This document shows positions 8,553 through 16,436 of a stretch of DNA of 37,963 nt, piece after piece. This DNA comes from Caldifarciminota bacterium (lineage in GTDB: Bacteria; Hydrothermota; Tepidihabitantia; Tepidihabitantales; Tepidihabitantaceae): contig JAUWNN010000003.1 in NCBI GenBank assembly GCA_030612625.1, positions 1 through 37,963 of the forward strand, given 5' to 3'. Every line of letters starts with the position of its first letter. Within the stretch, counting starts at the first letter, position 1. Under the pieces are notes generated by a model. The model had not been told where the DNA came from. It ran no database searches and saw only the letters and a program-made list of their open reading frames with translations. The position numbers were made by a program, and so were the translations under genes.

Positions 8553-9722
8553 AACCTCCACTTGCTCACCGATGAAGGGATTGTCCGAGTTGACCGGCTG
8601 CACGGCGACCCCATACTGCGCGTGGAATGCGCGGCCGGCCGGGCGTGTGGACCGCCATTTGACCTCGAACGCGCGCAGGCGGTCGCCGGTCTTGACGACC
8701 AGGTCCACCTCCGATTGCGCCCGCGAACGCCAGAAGAACAGCTCGCTGACACCGCCCCGCAACAGATTGTACTTGGCCGCCTCTGCGATCACCCAGTTCT
8801 CCCACAACGCGCCGATATCGGGACGGAACTCCTCGGTCGAGAAGGCGTTCAGCAGCGCGTTGCGGATCCCCGTGTCCCAGAAGAAAACCTTCTTGCCCCG
8901 GGTAATCTCCTTTCGGGGGTTGGTGCTGAAGGACGGCAGGCGGAAGACCACGTACGTTTGCTCCAGCAAGTCCAGATACCGCTCGACCGTGGGCCGAGCC
9001 ATCTGGAGCTGTGTCGCCAGCTCATGCGTTGAAACCTCGTTGCCGACCTGGTGCGCGAGCAGCGCGAGCAACCGCTTTATCAGGTCCGGCGACTTGACCA
9101 GCCCGGTCTGAAGAATATCCTTCCACAGGTAATCCGAACTCAACTGGCGCAGCAGGCGCGGCCTGTCTTCGGCAAGCACAACTTCAGGATAGCCCCCAAA
9201 AGCCAGCGATTGCAGCAGAAACACCCTCAGAGGTGCGGCAAACTGCTCGCGCAGTATGGCCGGCGTGTAGATATTGGAATACCAGTCTTTGGAACGCAAG
9301 GCTTCCTCGAACGTCAAGGGCGGCAACTGCAACTTCTCATTACGTCCGGTCAGGCTTTCCGCCGCCTGGTCGAGCAGGTTCAGGCTGGAGGAGCCGAGCA
9401 GAAGTATCTTCAACGGCAACCGGGAATCGTGCCAACCCTTGACAATGCGTGCCGCCTCGGGCAATCGCTGGGCCTCATCCACCACCAGCACATCGGGACC
9501 GCCCAGGCTCTTCAAACCGTCGGCGGGCGACAGGACGGCGGCAGCCAGAAAGCGCTGCTTGTCAATCTCGACGTCGAAGTTGAGGAACAATGTCTTGCGA
9601 CCGGCTAGAACATGCTCGACCAAGGTCGTTTTCCCCACCTGCCGGGCGCCAAGGACAATCCCGACTTTGTTTCCGCTAAGAATCTTCGTCAGCATCCGCT
9701 CACCTAGCCTATTGATATACAT
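8547..9722 (-). CDS. AAA_14/DUF4143 ATP-binding protein
   Basis: GIVLGARQVGKTTLVEHVL; VLVVDEAQRLPE; LLLGSSSLNLL; LFFWRSRAQSEVDLVV...RAFEVKW. Confidence 0.9.
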   Translation of the reverse strand: MYINRLGERMLTKILSGNKVGIVLGARQVGKTTLVEHVLAGRKTLFLNFDVEIDKQRFLAAAVLSPADGLKSLGGPDVLVVDEAQRLPEAARIVKGWHDSRLPLKILLLGSSSLNLLDQAAESLTGRNEKLQLPPLTFEEALRSKDWYSNIYTPAILREQFAAPLRVFLLQSLAFGGYPEVVLAEDRPRLLRQLSSDYLWKDILQTGLVKSPDLIKRLLALLAHQVGNEVSTHELATQLQMARPTVERYLDLLEQTYVVFRLPSFSTNPRKEITRGKKVFFWDTGIRNALLNAFSTEEFRPDIGALWENWVIAEAAKYNLLRGGVSELFFWRSRAQSEVDLVVKTGDRLRAFEVKWRSTRPAGRAFHAQYGVAVQPVNSDNPFIGEQVEVC

Positions 9723-9787
9723 CGTATACAGAATAACCTATGATTTGGCTATGTCAACTATTACCTTGAACCCGGCCCGCTTTCCAG

Positions 9788-9823
9788 TCTGCTAGCCTGA
9801 AACCTGCAGACCTGCAACCTGTA
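9788..9823. repeat. Short AACCTG heptamer array
   Basis: ctagcctg aaacctg cagacctg caacctg taac. Confidence 0.6.
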
Positions 9824-9961
9824 ACACGCGCTACGCGCGTCCGAACGTGCTGCTAATGAACACCCTTACCGTCCCAGCCCTGCGCCATCAGCTACCTGCC
9901 TTGATTGGCCTCATTTGCCGGGCGCGGGTAGTTTCTGCGTCTTATCTTCTGGCCCGGCGCG

Positions 9962-10427
9962 GGCCGGCATGGTTCCGACCATTACCCGGAACCGGCTTAT
10001 CATCCAAATGCCGGACAGGCAGGAGCAGGTCAGGGTGTACGATGTCCAGGGCAGGCTTGTTCAGAGCCTGGCCGTACCACCGGGCGAGAAACGGTTGTCC
10101 TGGAATACCCAAGAACCGAAATAGAGCCACGAAGACACGAAGAACACGAAACGGAGAAGCAGCAACCGTGCGGCCTGGAAGAGAACTTGAATGCTGGTCT
10201 GGCGTTCACCGGGTAGGTGATACCAGTTCTGGGTCCGGGAGGTTCATCTTTCGTGGATTTCGTGCTTTCGTGGCCAATCCTATATCGGTTTTCGGGGAAT
10301 ACTGAGACCTTGCCGGCCGGAGGGTATTTCCTGATATTCGAGCCCGGCCCGTCCGGGCCGCACGGTTCTGACGCCTGCCTGAGCCGATTCATCCGCCTGC
10401 CCTAGAAAACAACCAGGTTCATTCCTC
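9962..10427 (+). pseudogene. Direct repeat copy 2: 3' fragment of the Ntn-hydrolase/T9SS-like gene, interrupted by an insertion
   Basis: PTITRNRLIIQMPDRQEQVRVYDVQGRLVQSLAVPPGEKRLSWNT | insertion | NTETLPAGGYFLIFEPGPSGPHGSDACLSRFIRLP*. Confidence 0.88.
10109..10295. mobile_element. MITE-like element, about 187 bp, imperfect terminal inverted repeats of roughly 45 bp, 7-bp TSD ggaatac
   Basis: Left end ccaagaaccgaaatagagccacgaagacacgaagaacacgaaa; reverse complement of right end ccgaaaaccgatataggattggccacgaaagcacgaaatccacgaaa; ggaatac at 10102-10108 and 10296-10302; repeat copy 1 is the empty site. Confidence 0.85.
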
Positions 10428-10574
10428 CGAGTCCAGACACTCAGCCGAAACCAGAACGGCGCGTAGGAATAGGTAGCTGTTCCTAATTAGCCCCTCATTG
10501 TGACGTATTTGCCACGGGCTCAACGGCTGGACCCACATGGAACGAAGCGTGCTTCAATAGGCAATTCTTGGGCA

Positions 10575-11945
10575 TTACTTGGTCAATCTGGTCAATTCAT
10601 AGGCAATTCCCCGGCCCGCCTTGCCCACGCGCTGGACGAGGCCCTTCTGTTCGAGAACGCGAAGGTCATTTGTCGCCGTCTGGCGCGACACTGTATTCAA
10701 GCTACGGTGCTCCCGGTTCGTTATGTTTCCGTGTTCCCGGATATATTTGACCGCTGCCACCTGACGCTCATTCAACCCAAGGCTCCGAAGATACTCTTCG
10801 GTGAGGACTTCCTTTCTGAACACGGCTCTGAACCCGTGAGCCTGCTCCTCGAATGCCGGCTCGCGAAGCTCGGCCTTGGTGCAGAGAGTACGCATCTTGT
10901 CAATGCCCGAACCCCACTTTTCAATCCAGCCGATATCGTACAGCACCGCGGCGATGCCTTTGTTTCTGAGCACGGACGGATGGGGCCGCAAAAGGTCTTC
11001 AATGGTGATTCCTAGAAGCAGGCCACCCGGACTCCAGATTTCGAGTTGGTCGTCGTGAATCCGGACATCCGTGTTGGACGGGATTGTGTAGTCGCGATGA
11101 CAGATTGCGTTGACTACCCCCTCGCGCAAGGCTTCAAGCGGATAGTCCCAGATTTCGTCTCGTGCCGGCTTGCCGGTGATGACGAACTTGACATTGATGT
11201 TCTTCTGGATGAACTGCATCGTATCTTCGACCTGCTCGAATATCGTGCCGCCGATCATCCGGTCATCTATCACCAGTGTTTCCTGTTTGAACCGGCCACA
11301 GTGAACTACAGCTTGTGATAGGGTTCGCTGGGGTTCCCTGCCAAAAAGCAGGATTGCAGCCCAGGTCGGCCGGCCGTCTTTGACAAGTCCCAGTTTGCGC
11401 AGCACGCGCAGGTAGTCTTCACCTTCTGCAATGCGCCTCCGGCCTGAGGCGTTGGCACGTCGGATGTAATCCTTCACCTTCTCCGGGGCTATGTCGGTCA
11501 TCCTCCTGTTCGGTGCCGGCAGCAAGTCCCAGCTTGAGCCGACTGATTGCAGGTGCATCTCGGCAATCTCGGCCGGGGTCATCACTCGGTTGCTCGCACC
11601 GACCCTCCGGTAGCATCTACCTCTGACCGACACCGCTTTGATCGGCGACTCCCTAATGTGGATGGCAACGATGGCTTCACCTGCGAGTGTCAGGGTTCTC
11701 ACGTCAGGAATCACACGTGGTTCGGTGCCTTGGACAATCTGATTCGCCCAGTCCTTCAGCGTATCTGGGTCGGTCTGAATCCCTACCGGCCGACCACGGC
11801 GCGAGAGTCCGATAAAGACCGTACCACCCTGGGTGTTGGCAAACGCTCCGGCGGTCTCGATGGCCTCACGGCTGAAGCTCTCCTTGAACTCAACAGTCAC
11901 TGATTCACCGTGAGCGAGGAGCTTTCTCAAGTCTTCACTGAGCAT
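10575..11945 (-). CDS. Schlafen/AlbA_2-type ATP-binding transcriptional regulator (RecG-related C-terminus, wHTH)
   Basis: ESVTVEFKESFSREAIETAGAFANTQGGTVFIGLSRRG; PLEALREGVVNAICHRDYTIPS; C-terminal NERQVAAVKYIREHGNITNREHRSLNTVSRQTATNDLRVLEQKGLV. Confidence 0.88.
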   Translation of the reverse strand: MLSEDLRKLLAHGESVTVEFKESFSREAIETAGAFANTQGGTVFIGLSRRGRPVGIQTDPDTLKDWANQIVQGTEPRVIPDVRTLTLAGEAIVAIHIRESPIKAVSVRGRCYRRVGASNRVMTPAEIAEMHLQSVGSSWDLLPAPNRRMTDIAPEKVKDYIRRANASGRRRIAEGEDYLRVLRKLGLVKDGRPTWAAILLFGREPQRTLSQAVVHCGRFKQETLVIDDRMIGGTIFEQVEDTMQFIQKNINVKFVITGKPARDEIWDYPLEALREGVVNAICHRDYTIPSNTDVRIHDDQLEIWSPGGLLLGITIEDLLRPHPSVLRNKGIAAVLYDIGWIEKWGSGIDKMRTLCTKAELREPAFEEQAHGFRAVFRKEVLTEEYLRSLGLNERQVAAVKYIREHGNITNREHRSLNTVSRQTATNDLRVLEQKGLVQRVGKAGRGIAYELTRLTK

Positions 11946-12109
11946 CGAAGTCCCTCCCGTTTCCGGCCCTTACAGTTTTCTTCTCTCAGCATCTTCGCGA
12001 TTTCTTTCTCCACCTTCCTGATGTCTACCTTGATTCCCTCCGGTAATCTCGGCAGGACGTACCTATGGAAGTAGCGGCCGAAGCTGATCCCGTAGCCGAC
12101 GGTATTCAT
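11927..12109 (-). CDS. Small ORF of unknown function, overlaps start of the AlbA_2 gene
   Basis: 60 aa, translational overlap arrangement; no recognised family. Confidence 0.35.
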   Translation of the reverse strand: MNTVGYGISFGRYFHRYVLPRLPEGIKVDIRKVEKEIAKMLREENCKGRKREGLRCSVKT

Positions 12110-12160
12110 TCAGACAAAGATATGACCGACGCGGATTATGTCAAGCGGACGGCCTGTCGG

Positions 12161-12379
12161 TCATTCCGCTCCTGCTCCTACCACAACCCGGCAGTCAGAA
12201 ATCAGAACAGCGGACCGAAAAACGGGAAGTGTCCCTATTTGATTAGTTGTCGCTCCTGCGAGTGCCCGCGCAATCGCCTCGCTTCGGAACGGATCCCCGG
12301 GCAAGAGCGCATACTGCGCGCCCGCGGTCTTCCTCAAATCAAGGCCAAGATGATAAACGTACTTACTTCTCTTGCTCAT
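12161..12379 (-). pseudogene. Truncated uridine phosphorylase (N-terminal fragment)
   Basis: MSKRSKYVYHLGLDLRKTAGAQYALLPGDPFRSEAIARAL, matching the Udp N-terminus ([30 protein letters not shown]); gaggt SD before ATG; no downstream family sequence. Confidence 0.72.
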
Positions 12380-12644
12380 TTGTACCTCCTCGATTTCGGC
12401 GTTCGGCCCGGCGCCGGAACGTCCGGCGCAAGAACTCGCCAATCTGCCAAAGCCTGCGACGCACATTGAGCCAGAACCGAATCCGGGCCGTGCTCCTGAC
12501 GAACCGCCTTCGCCGTCGAAGAAGGCTCATCGCATGCCGGGGATGGGCCCGCAGCAGGGCGTCAGGCCCAGATCTAGGTCACCTTCGGGCCGAACCATGG
12601 ACAGTAACATAGCCGGCCCAGCCGCGACGTCAATACCTCAGAGA

Positions 12645-12660
12645 TGGCTTGGGGGATGCA
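12645..12660 (+). promoter_or_regulatory. Candidate sigma54 (-24/-12) promoter
   Basis: TGGCTTGGGGGATGCA matches TGGCACGN4TTGCW with GG-N10-GC spacing; 128 bp upstream of CDS 12789. Confidence 0.45.
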
Positions 12661-12788
12661 GACTCACAGCACTTGACCGAGTCAGAATCCCTCCTATGAT
12701 TCAATGCTGACGTGCAGCAGACTCATGTAACCGACTAGCACAAAGGAGTGCGCACCGAGGCAAGAGTTGCTCGAAAGGAGGCAGCAAT

Positions 12789-13508
12789 ATGCTAAGAGAA
12801 CTGCGGTTCCGTATCCTGCTGATTGACGACGACCTCAAGATGAATGAGGCCCTGTCAGGCTTGTTTGAGGGCCTGATCGCGGAAACCAGTGAGTATATAT
12901 TGAAGCCAACCGTGGAGACACTGGATGTCAACGTCGTCCAGAGTACTGAGCAGCCAAGCCGGTGGGAAATAGGCGAAGAGACGGTCGCTCGCATGCGCCA
13001 ACTGAGAGGAGTCAGCCCGTTTCATCTCACCATTATTGACTACGGCTACGTCGACAAAGAGATCAAGAAGGCGATCAAATGGGAAGCAAAGCAATGCGAA
13101 ACCGAAGGTGAGTATCTTCTGCCAGAAGACATCGAGGGTAGAATCCTCTCGGTGCCGCATCTCAAGCGGGCTGACGAGAGAAATGTTGGCGGCGACTCAA
13201 GCGTATTTGAAACGACCGGACGGGTGATCTTGCGGAGCTTTGTCAGCAAGGAGTTCCGAAAGGCGCTTCCGAACTTCGCTGGCCGGCTGCTCAATACGAA
13301 GACTGCGTTTCCGAAAGCCGCAGAGTGTCTGGGTATCAACACGACCGAGGAGCTGTTCGGTGGAGACCGGTTCTATCACGTGTATGAGCAAGGCGGGCGC
13401 GACTTCTACCGAGAACTCTGCCACGCCTACGAATCACGAGTCGTGGAAAGGGAAATGTACAAGTATCTCGCTTCCCTGGCCAGGCCAGTTCGGTTGACGG
13501 GCTACTAG
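12789..13508 (+). CDS. Receiver-like (response regulator-related) protein with insertion
   Basis: RILLIDDDLKMNEAL acidic pocket, later FHLTIIDYGYVDKE as candidate phospho-Asp strand; SD aaaggagg. Confidence 0.6.
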   Translation: MLRELRFRILLIDDDLKMNEALSGLFEGLIAETSEYILKPTVETLDVNVVQSTEQPSRWEIGEETVARMRQLRGVSPFHLTIIDYGYVDKEIKKAIKWEAKQCETEGEYLLPEDIEGRILSVPHLKRADERNVGGDSSVFETTGRVILRSFVSKEFRKALPNFAGRLLNTKTAFPKAAECLGINTTEELFGGDRFYHVYEQGGRDFYRELCHAYESRVVEREMYKYLASLARPVRLTGY

Positions 13509-13697
13509 CCGCCACGGCCGTCAGCGAGGACGATCGGGGCTCTGCCCCTAGACTGCGCAACGCCTCTTTGTGCGAACTGCGCACGAGTCCTGCGTCAACT
13601 AGATTGAGCCGGGCTCCTGGCGGTGACGCCACCGACCATCGCGGCTCGCCCGACCACTTTGGTTGACAGGCATTCAGTGACTTGTGGTGGAGTGCGG

Positions 13698-16436
13698 CTA
13701 TGGCCGAGAAGTAGCCTGCAGGTGTTCCGTAACGTCACCCCTTCGTAGCTCCTCTTCGTCAGAGGAATGCAGTACAATATCATCGGCATCAAGCGTGAAC
13801 CAGTGCTCGCTAAGAATGCGCTCGCTCTTCTTCAGCTTGTCCATCACATAGCCCGGGTGGTCCTTGTCCTTGGACTTGAAGCCCAGCAGGTGGGCGGCAA
13901 TGGACTTGGCCTCGGGTTCCCAGTACTCCTTCACGCCTACAACGGAGCTGTCAAGGAGCTCGGCGCGACTCCTGTTGCTATGGTACCGGACATGGAGGCG
14001 GGGGGCAGCACCCGGCAAGAAGCCTATCTCCAGCCTGTCAATCGACGCATGAAGGTCGAAGTGCCCGGTCTGGACGGAAAGGTAACAGCAGTGCTTCACC
14101 AACTGCAGATACGTTTCAAGGTCCGGGTGCTCATCCAGTCCGTGCAGGAAGCTGTCTTGTTCCCGGCGCACGTCCGACGGCACGTGCTGTCGGGTCAGGA
14201 TGGCGTCGCGGACGTTCGTGAAGAACAGCCGACGGAACTCCTCCGATTTGCCTGGACGCAACTGGATCGCTATGACCAGACGTTCCACTTCGCTTCGAAG
14301 CGCGCGGAAGTGAAACGCCAGGTCCCGTTCCACTACACGCCTTCTCTCGCCTCGCTCGTTGCGGTCGCCGACGCGGTAGCGGCTGATGTCCAGCCCGTCA
14401 ATGAAGCGCAGCAGTGCAGCGTACTTGAGCAGGTTTGAATCGGTTCCGACGATACTCTCAAGGGTATTAAGTTGACCGCTCCGGCTGCCGCCCTCGAAAT
14501 AGTCCAGCGGGATGCGCCCCAACTCCAGCGACTCAGAATTCAGAATCGGGCAGTTGTCCTTGTGAAAGGCAACTAGCAGTGCCACTTTCTCTACTAGCGT
14601 GAGCGTCCCGCGTTCAGCTATTCGCTCACGGAGACGGGCAATCCCCGAACGTTCGCGCGTAAAAGCCGGGTAGCTATAGGGATTGCTGCCTCGGTCGGCG
14701 CTGTGTTGCAGTGGGATGCGGTAATCTAGCTGGTTCTGCAGGATCAACTCCGCAGACAAAAGAGGGTGGGCATCACGGACTTCATGGGGAACGCCGTAGC
14801 GCGCATTCCCCTTGTGCCCGATGTCATGCAGCCAGACAGCAGCACAGAATGCGTAGAGGTCATCGTCCTCGTATCGGGCACCGGGCCTAGTGAGAAGCGG
14901 ATAGACAACCTGCTGAGTGATATTCCAGACATTGCTCATATGGTTGAAGGCGTGGTCAACGATGTGGTAGCACTTGTTGCCGAACCACAGCAGGTCCCGC
15001 TTGAAATGCCAATAGCGCAGGTTGCCGAGCAAGTTGCGCCTCAACCCCTCGTCCCTGATAAGCCAAACCAGCTTGCCGAGTTCGTCCAAGTAATCATAGT
15101 AGTGGTCGAGCAGGGTTAGGACTCTCTCCTTCAGGATGTAGTAGCTCGCTCCGCCGCCGAAGGACCGCTTCAAGTCGCAGGCGTCCGTGCTCTTGCTGAG
15201 CACGATGACCGGAACCTCGGGATGCGTATTCGTCAACAGCCTGACGAAATCGATGCCGTTGTAGTAGCGTACGCCGTCCTTCAGCAGCAGATCCACCACC
15301 ACGCAGTCTATGTCGTCGAAGCTGGCAAGTGACCCATCGCCGTTGCTGGACACGGGCTTTGGGGGAACGAAAACGGCGGGTTGCGCGCCTCCCGCATCGG
15401 CAAGTTCGGACTCCAGCGTCGCCTTCAAGCTCCGCAGATGCCCGCCGTCCCATTGCCAGAATCTGACCCTGTCCTGCCCCACGTACCCCGTGAGGAGTTC
15501 CTCAAGTCTGAATCTGTGCAGATAAAGCCTGCTGTCCTCGAGATTGTCTTCAATCAGGCAGACGTTGACGCACCCTTCTCCAGTCAATGCCAGTCTCTTC
15601 TTGTGTCGCACGAGTCCGATGAGAAGGCTGTAGAGTTGAATGTGGAAGTCGATGCGGCCATGCGACTCGTCGCGCTTCTTCGACTCCACAACGGCTGGCA
15701 GAGTGTACTCGCCCGCCGTCCCGAAGATAGTGGTGGCCTTCTCGAAGACAGTGACAACGCGGCCGTTGCTCGTACTCTTCGATGCCAACTGCCCGGCGGC
15801 GTGGCGCAACTCGCGGCCATGAGCTTCAGCCCATGGAGTGGTCGCACGCGACTTACCCCCCGAGCGGCTGTCCTGCACGCTGAGCTTTCCGAGCCACTTG
15901 GCAACGTCTCCCGCCAAGCTGCCGCAGTCCGAAACTGCACTGGCGAAACCGAGAAACGGGTTGTCGCGCACAACCTGGTCCCGGCACGCCGTTACAAGAT
16001 TGGCGATGTCGGCAGAAAGGCAGGGCAAGGGGAGGAAACTGTGGTACTCCGGGCAAAGCTCAGTGAACAGCTGTATCTCGGAGAGACGGCCCAACGGCCC
16101 GTAGTCGCGGTTGTACTCCGTCATCCCTCGCCGCTCAGCACCGAGCAGCAGGACATGAGGCAGCTTCTCCCACTTGAGTAGCACCTCGTCCACCAGGCGA
16201 CGCTGAGCGGAACCTGGTTCCTCCAGTCCGGTGTCGTTCAGGTCAACGATGACACACGCTGCTTCGTCGTGACTCTCGGGTGTCTGGAATACGACCTCCG
16301 CCCGCTTGTCTATGACGCGGCGGACCGACTCGCCCAAATCCGACTCACCGGAGCGGCGGCCCAGAAACAGCACCTTGGACAGGCCGGCATGCCTATCGGC
16401 CAACGTATCCCTCCTTAACCAAAGGATAGCGGTCAA
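13698..16436 (-). CDS. Receiver-HD phosphohydrolase-like signalling protein (912 aa)
   Basis: REC: NVCLIEDNLEDSRLYL...DIDCVVVDLLLKDG...VPVIVLSKSTD; HD: YHIVDHAFNHMSNVW...FCAAVWLHDIGHKGNARYG...RDAHPLLSAELI...ALLVAFHKDN...AALLRFIDGLDISRYR. Confidence 0.75.
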   Translation of the reverse strand: MTAILWLRRDTLADRHAGLSKVLFLGRRSGESDLGESVRRVIDKRAEVVFQTPESHDEAACVIVDLNDTGLEEPGSAQRRLVDEVLLKWEKLPHVLLLGAERRGMTEYNRDYGPLGRLSEIQLFTELCPEYHSFLPLPCLSADIANLVTACRDQVVRDNPFLGFASAVSDCGSLAGDVAKWLGKLSVQDSRSGGKSRATTPWAEAHGRELRHAAGQLASKSTSNGRVVTVFEKATTIFGTAGEYTLPAVVESKKRDESHGRIDFHIQLYSLLIGLVRHKKRLALTGEGCVNVCLIEDNLEDSRLYLHRFRLEELLTGYVGQDRVRFWQWDGGHLRSLKATLESELADAGGAQPAVFVPPKPVSSNGDGSLASFDDIDCVVVDLLLKDGVRYYNGIDFVRLLTNTHPEVPVIVLSKSTDACDLKRSFGGGASYYILKERVLTLLDHYYDYLDELGKLVWLIRDEGLRRNLLGNLRYWHFKRDLLWFGNKCYHIVDHAFNHMSNVWNITQQVVYPLLTRPGARYEDDDLYAFCAAVWLHDIGHKGNARYGVPHEVRDAHPLLSAELILQNQLDYRIPLQHSADRGSNPYSYPAFTRERSGIARLRERIAERGTLTLVEKVALLVAFHKDNCPILNSESLELGRIPLDYFEGGSRSGQLNTLESIVGTDSNLLKYAALLRFIDGLDISRYRVGDRNERGERRRVVERDLAFHFRALRSEVERLVIAIQLRPGKSEEFRRLFFTNVRDAILTRQHVPSDVRREQDSFLHGLDEHPDLETYLQLVKHCCYLSVQTGHFDLHASIDRLEIGFLPGAAPRLHVRYHSNRSRAELLDSSVVGVKEYWEPEAKSIAAHLLGFKSKDKDHPGYVMDKLKKSERILSEHWFTLDADDIVLHSSDEEELRRGDVTEHLQATSRP

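Noticed and set aside
13590-13690. Terminator between the convergent receiver-like and receiver-HD genes
   Set aside because: Only a weak tggcg-gtga-cgcca stem without a T-tract was found.
13767-14438. 223-aa plus-strand ORF opposite the receiver-HD gene (also 15381-16181 and other plus-strand ORFs across 13.7-28.5 kb)
   Set aside because: Shadow ORFs of the well-packed minus-strand genes; no recognisable motifs.
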